From positions 62,001 to 126,000 of the forward strand of contig NZ_FMVJ01000004.1 in NCBI RefSeq assembly GCF_900102135.1: 64,000 bases of DNA. Direction: 5' to 3'. The notes beneath the pieces are model-generated. The model saw only the letters and a list, made by a program, of their open reading frames with translations. It had not been told where the DNA came from and made no database searches. Position numbers and translations under genes: made by a program. Below are positions 1 to 10,790 of this stretch, piece after piece; position 1 is the stretch's first letter; every line of letters begins with the position of its first letter. This DNA comes from Microvirga guangxiensis (GTDB lineage Bacteria > Pseudomonadota > Alphaproteobacteria > Rhizobiales > Beijerinckiaceae).

Positions 1-2231
1 TCCGGAGTGCCGTTGAAGCCCAGCACCTCGACCGGAACCGAGGGGCCTGCTTCCTTCACGTTGGAGCCGAGATCGTTGATCAGGGCGCGCACGCGGCCCC
101 ATTCGGCGCCGGCCACCACGATGTCGCCGGTGCGCAGCGTGCCGCGCTGGACGAGCACGGTCGCTACCGGACCGCGACCGCGATCGAGCTTGGCTTCGAT
201 GACGGTGCCTTCGGCCGAACGTTCCGGGTTCGCCTTGAGATCCAGGATTTCCGACTGGAGCGACAGACCTTCGAGAAGGCTGTCGAGGCCGTGGCCGGTC
301 TTGGCGGACACCTCGAATTCGAGGGTTTCGCCGCCCATGGATTCCACGACAATCGAGTGCTGGAGCAGCTCGGTGCGCACCCGCTGCGGGTTCGCGTCGG
401 GCTTGTCCACCTTGTTGATCGCCACGATCAGCGGCACGCCGGCCGCCTGCGCGTGGGTGATCGCCTCGACGGTCTGGGGCATGACGCCGTCATCGGCCGC
501 CACCACGAGCACGACGATGTCCGTCACCTTGGCGCCGCGGGCGCGCATGGCGGTGAAGGCGGCGTGGCCGGGGGTGTCGATGAAGGTGATCTTGCCGCCG
601 AGCGGCGAGGTCACCTGATAGGCGCCGATATGCTGCGTGATGCCGCCGGCTTCGCCGGAGACCACGTTGGTCTTGCGGATCGCGTCGAGCAGCGAGGTCT
701 TGCCGTGGTCGACGTGGCCCATGATGGTGACCACCGGAGGACGGGCCGTGAGGTTCTCGTCCGTGTCCGGCGTGTCGAAAAGGCCTTCCTCGACGTCCGA
801 TTCCGCGACGCGCTTCACCGTGTGGCCGAGCTCTTCCGCGACGAGCTGCGCGGTATCGGCATCGATCACGTCGGTGATCTTGTGCATCTGTCCCTGCTTC
901 ATCAGGAACTTGATCACGTCCACGGCGCGCTCCGACATGCGGTTGGCGAGCTCCTGGATGGTGATCGTTTCCGGAATCGTCACCTCGCGGGCGATCTTTT
1001 CCTTCTGCTCCACCTGGCGGTGGCCCATCAGACGCTGGTTGCGGCGACGGAACGCGGCGAGCGAACGGGTGCGCTCGTCCTCGCCGGAAGTGGCGGTCGC
1101 GAGCGTCAAGCGGCCACGGCGGCGCTCCTCGCCGGGAGCGGCCTTGGGCGTCTTCGGAGCAGCCGCCGGCTTTGCCGGGGTGCCGGGACGGCGAACCGTA
1201 CGCGGTGCCTCATCGTCATCGATCTCGACGGCGGGGCCACGGGTTGCCACCGGCGGAGCGGTGCGTGCATTGGGCTTGGCCGTGGACGGATCCGGGATCG
1301 CCGGAGCCGCGGGACGGGCCATGTGGTTGAGGCTCGGGGGACGACCGCCGGAGGTGCCGCCCGTTACGCGCGGACCACCGCCGAAACCGCCAGGGCGGCC
1401 TTCACGCGGTCCATCGGAACGGAAGCCACCGGGACGACCTTCGCCACGCGGGCCGCCTTCCGAGCGGAAACCGCCTGGACGGCCTTCACCGCGCGGGGCA
1501 CCTTCGGAGCGGAAGCCGCCGGAACGCTGACCATCGGGACGCGGACCGCGGGGACCATCGCCACGCGGGCCGTCCTGACGGAAGCCGCCGGGGCGACCTT
1601 CGCGCGGGCCATCCTGGCGCGGAGCCGGAGTACGGTCGCGAGCCTGTGCGGGAGCAGGAGCCGCTGTCTCGCCCAGACGACGGCGAGCCTCGTCCTCGGC
1701 GCGGCGCTTGCGCTCCTCGTCCTGACGGCGCCGCTCGTCCTCTTCCTGCTTGCGGGCTTCTGCCGCAGCACGATCCTTGGCCTCGGCAGCCTCGCGCTCG
1801 GCGCGGCGAGCAGCCTCTTCGGCCTGACGCTTGCGGTCTTCCTCGTCACGACGACGGGAATCGGCCAGCGCGTTCATGCGGGCATCGCGCTCCTGGTCGG
1901 AGAGCGTCTGCAGCACCACGCCGGACCGGGGCGCGTTTGAGGAGGGCGCGCCGCGTTGCGGGCGTCCGCCTTGATTGGACGGCTTCGAAGCCGGAGCAGC
2001 TGCCTTCGGCGCGGCAGCGGGCGCTGCAGCCTGGGAGACAGCCGGCTTCTCGTCCTTGCCCCCCGTGGGGGCAGCAGCAGGGCGACGCTTTACGGTCTCG
2101 ACCACGACCGATTTCGAGCGGCCATGGGAGAAGCTTTGGCGCACCGTGCCTTGCTCGACGGGGCGCTTCAGAGACAGCGTCTTGGACGACACGTGAAGAG
2201 TCTTGTCGCCCTGGTTTTTCGTATCAGTCAT
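1..2231 (-). CDS. infB: Translation initiation factor IF-2 (3' part missing)
   Basis: IF-2 is the GTPase that delivers initiator tRNA to the 30S subunit. Reading on the minus strand from the ATG at 2231, a long basic and low-complexity N-terminal region is followed by an IF2_N segment and the GTPase domain, with G1 motif GHVDHGKTS near residue 505, then DTPGH and NKVD. About 743 codons are present and the window edge removes the C-terminal domains. The ATG overlaps the stop of the upstream YlxR-type gene (ATGA), so translation is probably coupled. The N-terminal region holds tandem [14 protein letters not shown]-like repeats around 1370-1600. Identity is secure. Confidence 0.97.
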   Translation of the reverse strand, partial: MTDTKNQGDKTLHVSSKTLSLKRPVEQGTVRQSFSHGRSKSVVVETVKRRPAAAPTGGKDEKPAVSQAAAPAAAPKAAAPASKPSNQGGRPQRGAPSSNAPRSGVVLQTLSDQERDARMNALADSRRRDEEDRKRQAEEAARRAEREAAEAKDRAAAEARKQEEDERRRQDEERKRRAEDEARRRLGETAAPAPAQARDRTPAPRQDGPREGRPGGFRQDGPRGDGPRGPRPDGQRSGGFRSEGAPRGEGRPGGFRSEGGPRGEGRPGGFRSDGPREGRPGGFGGGPRVTGGTSGGRPPSLNHMARPAAPAIPDPSTAKPNARTAPPVATRGPAVEIDDDEAPRTVRRPGTPAKPAAAPKTPKAAPGEERRRGRLTLATATSGEDERTRSLAAFRRRNQRLMGHRQVEQKEKIAREVTIPETITIQELANRMSERAVDVIKFLMKQGQMHKITDVIDADTAQLVAEELGHTVKRVAESDVEEGLFDTPDTDENLTARPPVVTIMGHVDHGKTSLLDAIRKTNVVSGEAGGITQHIGAYQVTSPLGGKITFIDTPGHAAFTAMRARGAKVTDIVVLVVAADDGVMPQTVEAITHAQAAGVPLIVAINKVDKPDANPQRVRTELLQHSIVVESMGGETLEFEVSAKTGHGLDSLLEGLSLQSEILDLKANPERSAEGTVIEAKLDRGRGPVATVLVQRGTLRTGDIVVAGAEWGRVRALINDLGSNVKEAGPSVPVEVLGFNGTP

Positions 2232-2899
2232 TCCGCCTCAGTTCCTGCGGGTTTCAAAATCGTGGGTTCGCCGGTCTCGTTTTCGAGGCCAGATAGATTG
2301 GCGTCGATGCCGCAATAGGTGCGGTAACGATGCCAGCGGTTCAGAAAGCCGTCGCTCCCAGCGCCCGCGACGAGGGCAGCATGTATCACATGTGACCGGC
2401 CTAATGCCAAACCCAATTCGTCATTCGACAATACTTGGATGACCGGAAAGCTAGATATTGCCTCGCCGAGGCGTTTTCGCAACGGGTTCGCTAATTTTCT
2501 TCGCCCATCTTCGGCCGCCTCTGCGGCATGAATAAGGGCAACGATGGGCTTAACCGTGATTGCCGACTCGACTTTTTCGAAGCCGGTGATGACGCAGCCT
2601 GCCTTATTGGCCAGCGCCAAGCCCTGTCTCAGGTCCTCCAGCAACATGCGCTCGATGTCCTGGGAGAGGGTCGGAGAGGCTTTCGCCTCGGTCTTGAAGG
2701 CGCGGGCGAAGAGGCGGCGTTTCACCGCCTCGTCCACCATATCGCGGCGGGCCGTCACCCAGACGCCCCGGCCGGGAAGCTTGTGCTTGAGATCGGGCAC
2801 GACCTGATTGTCGGGCCCGAGGACAAAGCGGATCAGGCCCGCGGGGCTTTGAGCCTCGCGGGTGATGATGCAGGTGCGCTCCGGTTCATGCCGCGGCAC
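2228..2899 (-). CDS. YlxR (DUF448) / L7Ae-type RNA-binding protein
   Basis: A 223-residue protein between nusA and infB, the standard place for YlxR. Residues 8-90 carry the DUF448 pattern ([10 protein letters not shown], then [10 protein letters not shown]), and the second half (about 100-190, with [14 protein letters not shown] and [20 protein letters not shown]) resembles the ribosomal L7Ae/L30e RNA-binding fold. This two-domain form is usual in alphaproteobacteria, while Firmicutes have YlxR alone. A role in RNA binding is inferred from the fold; the precise target is unknown. It lies 31 nt after nusA and overlaps infB by 4 nt, so it belongs to the nusA operon. Confidence 0.88.
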   Translation of the reverse strand: MPRHEPERTCIITREAQSPAGLIRFVLGPDNQVVPDLKHKLPGRGVWVTARRDMVDEAVKRRLFARAFKTEAKASPTLSQDIERMLLEDLRQGLALANKAGCVITGFEKVESAITVKPIVALIHAAEAAEDGRRKLANPLRKRLGEAISSFPVIQVLSNDELGLALGRSHVIHAALVAGAGSDGFLNRWHRYRTYCGIDANLSGLENETGEPTILKPAGTEAE

Positions 2900-2930
2900 G
2901 GGTGCTGACCTCGCTTTGCCATGGCCGTTG

Positions 2931-4550
<1,620 letters not shown>

Positions 4551-4562
4551 CGAGGTCACTCC

Positions 4563-5189
4563 TTAGTTCGGTTTCGTATCGGACGGGTCGTTGTCCTGTT
4601 CAGGCGCTTCCACCACATCCGTGTCTTCATCAAGATCGTCCGTGGTCGGCGCGGTTCCCCGGCGCAGCGACTCACGAATCAGGTCGTCGGTCAGAACGAG
4701 GCGCGCTTCACCCAGATCCGAGAGGGGAACGCGGGCGATGGGCTCGAGGCCCTCCTTGACGTCCGGCAATTCGATCATGAGTTCGCCGTTTTCGACGCCG
4801 CGCAGGAAGCCGCGAAAACGCTTGCGGCCCGCCACCGGCACGGCCATCTCGATCTTGGCGTCGTGGCCGGTCCAGCGCTCGAAGTCGCTGACGCGCACGA
4901 GCGGACGGTCGATCCCCGGCGAGGAGACTTCGAGATAATAGGCGGTGGAGATCGGGTCTTCGAGATCCAGCACCGGCGAAACGGCGCGGCTGACGGTTTC
5001 ACAATCGCTCACCGACATGGTGCCGTCCGGCCGCTCGGCCATGATCTGAACGGTGCAGCCGTTCTCGCCGGTCACCTTCACCCGCACGAGATTGAAGCCC
5101 AGATCCTCGATCACAGGCTCGACAATGGCAGCCACACGGGCGGCCACGCCGTTTTCCGTAATCAACCGCTTGTCGCGTTCGTTCGTCAT
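4563..5189 (-). CDS. rimP: Ribosome maturation factor RimP
   Basis: RimP is needed for 30S subunit maturation. The 208-residue product has the two-domain RimP pattern: an N-terminal alpha/beta domain ([15 protein letters not shown], then [11 protein letters not shown]) and a C-terminal Sm-like domain ([17 protein letters not shown]), followed by an acidic extension of some 40 residues that the E. coli protein lacks. An in-frame ATG at 5210 exists, but the ATG at 5189 has GGAG just upstream and fits the family start ([10 protein letters not shown]). It is first in the rimP-nusA-ylxR-infB operon and lies behind an attenuator-like leader. Confidence 0.96.
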   Translation of the reverse strand: MTNERDKRLITENGVAARVAAIVEPVIEDLGFNLVRVKVTGENGCTVQIMAERPDGTMSVSDCETVSRAVSPVLDLEDPISTAYYLEVSSPGIDRPLVRVSDFERWTGHDAKIEMAVPVAGRKRFRGFLRGVENGELMIELPDVKEGLEPIARVPLSDLGEARLVLTDDLIRESLRRGTAPTTDDLDEDTDVVEAPEQDNDPSDTKPN

Positions 5190-5319
5190 ATTTCTCCAAA
5201 GCTCCAGCATCGAGGCAATAAAAAAGAGCGGACCCGGCGGGGCCCACTCTCGAACGGCAGTTTACACTGCAACCAGAGCTGACAACCACCGATATACCCG
5301 TTCAAGCCCTGAAATGCAA
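5190..5319 (-). promoter_or_regulatory. Promoter and leader of the rimP-nusA-infB operon
   Basis: On the minus strand a promoter TTGCAT (5319-5314), 17 nt, TATATC (5296-5291) predicts a start near 5284. The untranslated leader of about 95 nt carries a small hairpin (GCAGT-loop-ACTGC, 5270-5257) and then an intrinsic terminator (5249-5219) 30 nt before the rimP ATG. I recall that a 'rimP leader' with a 3' terminator was described bioinformatically in alphaproteobacteria as a putative attenuator. The position and layout here agree. Regulation itself is inferred. Confidence 0.7.
5219..5249 (-). terminator. Intrinsic terminator in the rimP leader
   Basis: Minus-strand RNA folds as a 10-bp stem (GAGTGGGCCC with GGGTCCGCTC, two G-U pairs) with a CGCC loop, followed at once by six U residues. 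It sits between promoter and first gene, so it would act as an attenuator, unlike a terminator at an operon end. Confidence 0.82.
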
Positions 5320-5383
5320 GGTCGGTGAGGGTAAAGGGCACCGTGTCTCCGGAATAACCCTCAATCGTCGCAACTTTGCGGCT

Positions 5384-6415
5384 ATGGTAGAGAAGGCCGT
5401 TCCCGGAGATCCGCCGTTGAAGCTCTCCCGCGTGATGATTGCCCTGGTGGCGCTGGCCGCAGCGGCTGCGGCGTATTGGCGTCTCACCTTACCCCAGGAG
5501 GTGGTTGCCGCCACGCCGACCCGTGGCGACGCGGCCGAGATCGTCTACGCAACCGGGGTGGTGGAGCCGCGAATCTGGGCCAAGGTGACGCCCCTGCTCA
5601 GGGAACGGCTCGTCGAGCTTTGCAATTGCGAGGGCGAATCCGTGGAGAAGGGCGCCGTGCTCGCCCGCCTCGACGACCGGCAGCCGCAAGCCACCCTCTC
5701 CGAGCTGCGAGCCCGCCAGAGGTTCATCAAGGCCGACTACGATCGGATCGCGACCCTGGTCGAGCGCCGGGTGGCGAGCGAGCAGGCCCTCGACCGCGCC
5801 CGCAGCGAGTTGAGCCAGGTGGAAGCGCTCATCGCCGGGCAGGAGACCCGGCTCGAAACCTACATCCTGCGGGCGCCCGTGAGCGGCGTCGTGCTGCGCC
5901 AGGACGGCGAGGTCGGTGAGGTGGCCGAGCCCGGAACGGTCCTGTTCTGGGTCGGCGAGCCCAAACCGCTGCAGATCGAAGCCGACGTGAACGAGGAGGA
6001 CATTCCGCGCGTCGTGGTCGGCCAGCGCGCGGTCCTGAAAGCGGACGCTTTCCCGGACCGCGTCCTGGAAGCCAAGGTGGAAGCCATCACACCCAAGGGA
6101 GACCCTGTGGCCAAGACCTACCGGGTCCATCTCGCTTTGCCGGACGATACCCCGCTGCGGATCGGCATGACGGTCGAGGTGAACGTGATCGTGCAGGTGT
6201 CCGCCGACGCGCTCCTCGTGCCGACCAATGGGCTGCGCGGAGGCTCGCTCTTCGTCGCGGAGAACGGCACCGCCCGTCGCCGCGACGTGAAGGTGGGAAT
6301 TCGCGGAGCAAGCAACACGCAGATCCTCTCAGGCCTGAACGAGAAGGAGCATGTGATCGTACCGTTCCCGGAAGATCTCGCGGACGGGGCGAGGATCAAA
6401 GAGAAGAGAGGCTGA
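5384..6415 (+). CDS. Efflux periplasmic adaptor (HlyD/MacA-type membrane-fusion protein)
   Basis: A 343-residue adaptor with an N-terminal membrane anchor (VMIALVALAAAAAAYW, near residue 20), a biotinyl-lipoyl half-motif, a coiled-coil hairpin (about 95-150), the second lipoyl half (APVSGVVLRQDGEVGEVAEPGT) and beta-barrel domains. It precedes an FtsX-type permease by 1 nt and an ATPase, forming a three-gene ABC exporter of the MacAB/DevBCA kind. The adaptor links the inner-membrane pump to an outer-membrane channel that is not encoded here. The start is uncertain: no strong ribosome site precedes 5384, and a TTG near 5415 has GGAG ahead of it. The substrate cannot be told. Confidence 0.88.
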   Translation: MVEKAVPGDPPLKLSRVMIALVALAAAAAAYWRLTLPQEVVAATPTRGDAAEIVYATGVVEPRIWAKVTPLLRERLVELCNCEGESVEKGAVLARLDDRQPQATLSELRARQRFIKADYDRIATLVERRVASEQALDRARSELSQVEALIAGQETRLETYILRAPVSGVVLRQDGEVGEVAEPGTVLFWVGEPKPLQIEADVNEEDIPRVVVGQRAVLKADAFPDRVLEAKVEAITPKGDPVAKTYRVHLALPDDTPLRIGMTVEVNVIVQVSADALLVPTNGLRGGSLFVAENGTARRRDVKVGIRGASNTQILSGLNEKEHVIVPFPEDLADGARIKEKRG

Positions 6416-6416
6416 C

Positions 6417-7664
6417 ATGCGCCTCATCCTGGAGCTGGCCCTGACGCATATCGCCGGACGCGGCCGCCAGACCATCGTGGCAATCCTGGGCGTCGCGCTC
6501 GGTGTCGGCTTCTCCATCGCCATGGCCGCGCTGATGCAGGGAACGGAAAAGGATTTCATAGCCCAGCTCGTCGACACCATGCCTCATGTGCAGATCTCGG
6601 ACGAGCGCCGCACGGCGCGCCGCCAACCGGCGGAGGATCTTTTCGCCGCAGCCCAATTCGAGGGGCTCAGGCCGAAGGAGGATCGGCGCGGCATCCTCAA
6701 TCCCGCCGCCGCCTTCGCATCGCTGCGGGCCTGGGTGCCCGGACGCATGGCGCGGAGCCTGCGCACGCAAGGCGTGGTTCGCTATGCCGGGCGGGATGTG
6801 GGCGTTTCCGTCATCGGCATCGAGCCGGAAATCGAGGCAACCGTGTCGTCCGTAGCGGGCGATTTCGTACAGGGAAGCTTCGATGCGCTGCAGGCGGGGG
6901 GCAACAACATCGTCGTGGGCGATACGCTTGCGCGGCGCCTGGGCGCATCCATGGGCACGACGATCCAACTCGTGTCGCCCACGGGCCAGTCGCGGGGCTT
7001 CAAGATCGTCGGGGAGTTCCACACGGGCAACAATGCGCGCGACGAAGGCGAGACCTATGTGCTTCTGAAGAACGCGCAGATCCTCTCCGAGCGGCCGAAC
7101 GCCATCAACGACATCCGCCTGCGCCTCGACGATCCGGACGCCGCGCCCCGCGTGGCCCGGCAGGCGGAAGCGGAGCTCGGCTACAAGGCCGTGCCCTGGC
7201 AGGAGGCGAACGAGTCGCTTCTCGAAGCGCTCGTGGTGCGCAACGTGGTGATGTACACGGTGGTCGGCGCGATCCTGCTGGTGGCGGGTTTCGGCATCTA
7301 CAACATCATCTCCACCATCACGCACGAGAAGGCGCGCGACATCGCGATTCTGAAATCTCTCGGCTTCACGCAAGGCAACATGCGCCGCCTGTTCCTCATC
7401 GAAGGATTGGCGCTTGGCCTTGCAGGCTCCGTTGCCGGCTGGCTGATCGGATTTCTGTTATGTTTCGCGCTCTCGCAGGTGGAGTTCAAGCTCTCGGGCG
7501 CCGGTGTCGGCCGCGAGCTCACGCGCCTGCCGCTGTTCTGGTCGCCGTGGCATTACGCCATCGCCTCCTCCTTCGCGCTCATATCGTCGGGTGTCGCCGG
7601 TTATCTTCCAGCGCGCCAGGCGGCGCGGCTTAATCCCGTCGACATCATCAGGGGCGCCACATGA
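6417..7664 (+). CDS. ABC exporter permease (MacB_PCD + FtsX domains)
   Basis: 415 residues with one N-terminal membrane helix (about 15-40), a large periplasmic domain (about 45-275) and three C-terminal helices in an FtsX fold (VVGAILLVAGFGIYNII; LIEGLALGLAGSVAGWLIGF; a final helix before the PARQAARLNPVDIIRG end). The ITHEKARDIAILKSLGFT segment is the coupling helix typical of LolC/E and MacB. Such permeases work by mechanotransmission to move substrates from periplasm outwards. The start follows the adaptor stop by 1 nt, and the end overlaps the ATPase start (ATGA), so the three genes are one operon. Confidence 0.9.
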   Translation: MRLILELALTHIAGRGRQTIVAILGVALGVGFSIAMAALMQGTEKDFIAQLVDTMPHVQISDERRTARRQPAEDLFAAAQFEGLRPKEDRRGILNPAAAFASLRAWVPGRMARSLRTQGVVRYAGRDVGVSVIGIEPEIEATVSSVAGDFVQGSFDALQAGGNNIVVGDTLARRLGASMGTTIQLVSPTGQSRGFKIVGEFHTGNNARDEGETYVLLKNAQILSERPNAINDIRLRLDDPDAAPRVARQAEAELGYKAVPWQEANESLLEALVVRNVVMYTVVGAILLVAGFGIYNIISTITHEKARDIAILKSLGFTQGNMRRLFLIEGLALGLAGSVAGWLIGFLLCFALSQVEFKLSGAGVGRELTRLPLFWSPWHYAIASSFALISSGVAGYLPARQAARLNPVDIIRGAT

Positions 7665-8362
7665 GCGCGCTGATCGAGGCGGATCATCTCACCCGCATCC
7701 TGCCGGCCATCGTGCCGGTCACGCTTGTGCGCGACGTGTCGCTCACCGTCGGCGAGCAGGAATTTCTCGCGATCACCGGTCCGTCGGGCTCCGGCAAGTC
7801 GTCGCTGCTTTATCTGCTCGGCCTTCTGGATCGCCCGACCAGCGGCATGTTGAAGATCGCAGGCCAGGACACGTCGCAATTGAACGACGACGAACTCGCG
7901 CGATTGCGGCTCGAGCACCTCGGCTTCGTGTTCCAGTTCCACTTTCTGCTGCCGGAATTCAGCGTTCTCGAGAACGTGCGGTTGCCGATGCGAAAAGCCG
8001 GCCGTCTGTCCGCTTCCGAGATGCATGACCGGGCCGCGAGCCTCCTGGAGGATCTCGGTCTTGCGGGGCATCTCGACAAGCGGCCCGATCAGCTCTCCGG
8101 AGGTCAGCGCCAGCGCGTGGCGGTGGCCCGCGCGCTCGCCAACGATCCGCATGTGGTGCTCGCCGACGAGCCGACGGGAAGTCTCGACAGCAAGAGTTCC
8201 GAGCAGGTCTTCACCATCCTGAAAGATCTCGTGCGCGAGCGCGGAAAGACGGTGATCGCCGTTACCCACGACATGGACATCGCGGCCCGCGTGGATCGGC
8301 GCATTCATCTCGTCGACGGCAGGGTGGTGAGCGACGAGCGTGTAGTTCAGGCAGCCGTGTAG
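7661..8362 (+). CDS. ABC exporter ATP-binding protein (LolD/MacB type)
   Basis: 233 residues with a complete nucleotide-binding domain: Walker A GPSGSGKSS (near residue 45), signature LSGGQRQRVAVARAL, Walker B VVLADEPTGSLD and the H-loop VTHDMD. The LEHLGFVFQFHFLLPEFSVLENV stretch is typical of the LolD/MacB subfamily. It overlaps the permease by 4 nt. This is the ATPase of the exporter starting at 5384. It converges on trmB with a 3-nt gap. Confidence 0.93.
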   Translation: MSALIEADHLTRILPAIVPVTLVRDVSLTVGEQEFLAITGPSGSGKSSLLYLLGLLDRPTSGMLKIAGQDTSQLNDDELARLRLEHLGFVFQFHFLLPEFSVLENVRLPMRKAGRLSASEMHDRAASLLEDLGLAGHLDKRPDQLSGGQRQRVAVARALANDPHVVLADEPTGSLDSKSSEQVFTILKDLVRERGKTVIAVTHDMDIAARVDRRIHLVDGRVVSDERVVQAAV

Positions 8363-8365
8363 GCG

Positions 8366-9049
8366 TCAGATCCGAACCATCGTGAGATAGCTCGGCACGC
8401 GGCCTTCGCGGATCGCCTTCGCCTCGTAACGCGTGCCCGGCCAGCCTTCGTAGGGCGTGCGCCAATCGTCGGCGCGCTTCGCCGTCCAGCGGAAGTGGTC
8501 CGAGCGCAGGATGCGGGAAAGAACCCAGCCGATATAATCGTCGATATCGCTGGCGAAACGCAGCTCGCCGCCAGGCTTCAGCACGCGCGCCAATTCGACG
8601 AGCATCTCGTCGGAGACGAGGCGGCGCTTGCGCTGACGGCGCTTGGGCCATGGGTCGGGATAGAGAATATAGACCCGGTCGAAGCACGCATCCGGAAGGG
8701 TCGGCAGGAGTTTGGTGACGTCGTCGTCCCACACGCGGATGTTGTCGAGCTTCTCATGATCCACGGCGGCAAGCAGCTTCGCCATGCCGTTCACGAAGGG
8801 CTCGCAGCCGATGAAATTGATGTCGCGGTGGGTGCGGGCCTGATGGGCCAGATGCTCGCCGCCGCCGAAGCCGATCTCGAGCCAGGTTTCCCGCGGGTTC
8901 ACATTCGGAAACTGACCGGCAGGGGCGCTGCCCGGGATCGCGCGGATCGCGGGCAGGAGATGATGAATCAGGTCATCGTGCCTTGAGCGAAGCTTCTTGC
9001 CTTTCCGGCGCCCGAAGAAGGCGCCGGTCTGTTTGGAGGCTTCGCTCAT
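8366..9049 (-). CDS. trmB: tRNA (guanine-N7-)-methyltransferase
   Basis: TrmB forms m7G46 in tRNA using SAM. The 227-residue product has the SAM-binding motif WLEIGFGGGEHL (about 60-70), the family signature YILYPDPWPKRRQRKRR (about 140-155) and the C-terminal substrate segment TRYEAKAIREGR. The ATG at 9049 follows the metK stop by 5 nt, so the enzyme that uses SAM is co-transcribed with the one that makes it. The frame stays open far upstream through metK, but that extension is a high-GC artefact. Confidence 0.95.
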   Translation of the reverse strand: MSEASKQTGAFFGRRKGKKLRSRHDDLIHHLLPAIRAIPGSAPAGQFPNVNPRETWLEIGFGGGEHLAHQARTHRDINFIGCEPFVNGMAKLLAAVDHEKLDNIRVWDDDVTKLLPTLPDACFDRVYILYPDPWPKRRQRKRRLVSDEMLVELARVLKPGGELRFASDIDDYIGWVLSRILRSDHFRWTAKRADDWRTPYEGWPGTRYEAKAIREGRVPSYLTMVRI

Positions 9050-9054
9050 GGGAG

Positions 9055-10230
9055 TTAAAAAGCTGACTTGAGCTTGGGGGCGAGGTCGGTGCGCTCCCAG
9101 GAGAAGCCGCCGTCCGTGTCGGGCTTGCGGCCGAAATGGCCGTAGGCTGCTGTCCGCGCATAGATCGGCTTGTTGAGGCCGAGATGCGTGCGGATGCCGC
9201 GCGGGGTGAGGTCCATCACTTCCATGAGCACGGCCTCGAGCTTGTCCTCGCTCACCTTGCCGGTCTCGTGCAGATCCACGTAGATCGACAGGGGCTTGGC
9301 TACGCCGATGGCATAGGAGAGCTGCAGGGTGCAGCGGTCGGCAAGGCCAGCGGCCACCACGTTCTTGGCGAGGTAGCGCGCGGCGTAGGCGGCCGAACGG
9401 TCCACCTTGGTCGGATCCTTGCCGGAGAACGCGCCGCCGCCGTGCGGGGCCGCGCCGCCGTAGGTGTCCACGATGATCTTGCGGCCGGTGAGGCCGCAAT
9501 CGCCGTCGGGACCGCCGATCACGAACTTGCCGGTGGGATTCACGTGCCAGATGGTATCGGCGGAGATCCAACCTTCCGGCAGGGTCTGACGGATATAGGG
9601 CTCGACGATGGCGCGCACGTCGTCGGACGAGAGGTTCTCGTCCAAGTGCTGCGTGGAGAGAACGATCTGCGTGGCAGCAACCGGCTTGCCGTTCTCGTAG
9701 CGGACGGTGACCTGGCTCTTGGCGTCGGGGCCGAGCTTGGCGGCATCGCCCTGCTTGGCCTTGCGGGCCGCGGTCAGGTTCTCGAGGATCTTGTGGGCGT
9801 AGTAGATCGGCGCCGGCATCAGCTCGGGCGTCTCGTTGCAGGCATAGCCGAACATGATGCCCTGGTCGCCCGCGCCTTCGTCCTTGTTGCCGGCAGCGTC
9901 GACGCCCTGGGCGATGTGCGCCGACTGGGCATGCAGGTACACGTCGATCTCGGCGTTCTTCCAGTGGAAGCCTTCCTGCTCGTAGCCGATATCCTTGATA
10001 GCATCGCGGGCAAGCTCGATCACCTTGTCCTTGGTGATGGAAGCCGGGCCGCGCACCTCGCCGGCAATGACCACGCGGTTGGTGGTCGCCAGGGTTTCGC
10101 ACGCCACGCGAGCCTCGGGCTCGGCTGCCAGATACGCATCGACGACGGCATCGGAAATGCGGTCGCAAACCTTGTCGGGATGACCTTCGGACACCGACTC
10201 GCTGGTGAAGAGATAGCTTGAGCGCCGCAC
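9055..10230 (-). CDS. metK: S-adenosylmethionine synthetase
   Basis: MetK makes SAM from methionine and ATP. The 391-residue product is full length, with the N-terminal [11 protein letters not shown], the [12 protein letters not shown] motif near residue 120 and the glycine-rich [12 protein letters not shown] loop. It starts with ATG at 10230, 102 nt downstream of an XRE regulator, and a perfect 18-bp palindrome lies in that gap. I looked for the known SAM riboswitch classes upstream and saw none. trmB follows 5 nt after it. Confidence 0.97.
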   Translation of the reverse strand: MRRSSYLFTSESVSEGHPDKVCDRISDAVVDAYLAAEPEARVACETLATTNRVVIAGEVRGPASITKDKVIELARDAIKDIGYEQEGFHWKNAEIDVYLHAQSAHIAQGVDAAGNKDEGAGDQGIMFGYACNETPELMPAPIYYAHKILENLTAARKAKQGDAAKLGPDAKSQVTVRYENGKPVAATQIVLSTQHLDENLSSDDVRAIVEPYIRQTLPEGWISADTIWHVNPTGKFVIGGPDGDCGLTGRKIIVDTYGGAAPHGGGAFSGKDPTKVDRSAAYAARYLAKNVVAAGLADRCTLQLSYAIGVAKPLSIYVDLHETGKVSEDKLEAVLMEVMDLTPRGIRTHLGLNKPIYARTAAYGHFGRKPDTDGGFSWERTDLAPKLKSAF

Positions 10231-10264
10231 GGGAGAATTCCTCAGGCAAATAAGAAAATCGGGT

Positions 10265-10282
10265 GTCTATGAGCTCATAGAC
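10265..10282. promoter_or_regulatory. Perfect 18-bp palindrome between xre and metK
   Basis: GTCTATGAGCTCATAGAC reads identically on both strands. It lies 35 nt upstream of the metK ATG, in the only sizeable gap between the xre gene and metK. A -35-like TTGACC sits upstream on the minus strand. The site could be an operator, perhaps for the adjacent XRE regulator, or a hairpin in the metK leader. No U-run follows, so it is not a normal terminator. Confidence 0.55.
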
Positions 10283-10332
10283 TTTCCGTGCTCATGCCTC
10301 AGGACGTTGGAAAGGTCAAGCGAACGCGTTCT

Positions 10333-10746
10333 TTATGACGAACGTTCTTCTTCTTCCTGAGCGGCCAGGGAAGCGACGAGCTGAACGATGCTTTTTCGGA
10401 CCTTTGCGCTCTTGATTCCGGTGAAGGTTCGGATGAGCTGGAGGCCCTCGGGTGTCGACATAACATCGGCGATATAGGCCGGAGAATCATCCTCCGCGAA
10501 ACCGGGTTCGGCCTTTGCGCTCTTGATGCCGTCGAAGAAGAAGTGGATCTCGACCCCCAGGATCTTAGCGATATCGACCAAGCGGCCGACGCTGATCCGG
10601 TTCATCCCCTTTTCATATTTCTGCACCTGCTGAAAGGTAAGGCCAAGCATTTCGCCAAGCTTTTCCTGGCTCATACCAATCGAAATTCGGCGCATGCGCA
10701 CGCGCGTTCCGATTTCCTTATCGATCAAGCTGGTCGACTTCTTCAT
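10333..10746 (-). CDS. XRE-family transcriptional regulator (PraR/PhrR-like)
   Basis: A 137-residue DNA-binding protein with an N-terminal Cro/CI helix-turn-helix (residues 13-67, including GMSQEKLGEMLGLTFQQVQKYE) and a short C-terminal region. The length and the IGTRVRMRRISIGMSQEKLGE block resemble rhizobial PraR/PhrR-type regulators, as I recall them. It lies 44 nt after lnt and 102 nt before metK, probably in the same transcript. Its targets are unknown; the palindrome before metK is one candidate. Confidence 0.88.
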   Translation of the reverse strand: MKKSTSLIDKEIGTRVRMRRISIGMSQEKLGEMLGLTFQQVQKYEKGMNRISVGRLVDIAKILGVEIHFFFDGIKSAKAEPGFAEDDSPAYIADVMSTPEGLQLIRTFTGIKSAKVRKSIVQLVASLAAQEEEERSS

Positions 10747-10790
10747 AGCCCCGCGCTTTCCTGCTAAAGCTGACGTAGCGTCGTGCCGAT

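Noticed and set aside
8366-10249. A 627-codon minus-strand frame containing trmB
   Set aside because: The N-terminal 400 codons overlap metK in another frame and are Arg-rich non-coding sequence; only the part from 9049 is TrmB.
10231-10332. SAM riboswitch before metK
   Set aside because: No SAM-I, SAM-II or SAM/SAH-type core could be recognised; only a simple palindrome is present.
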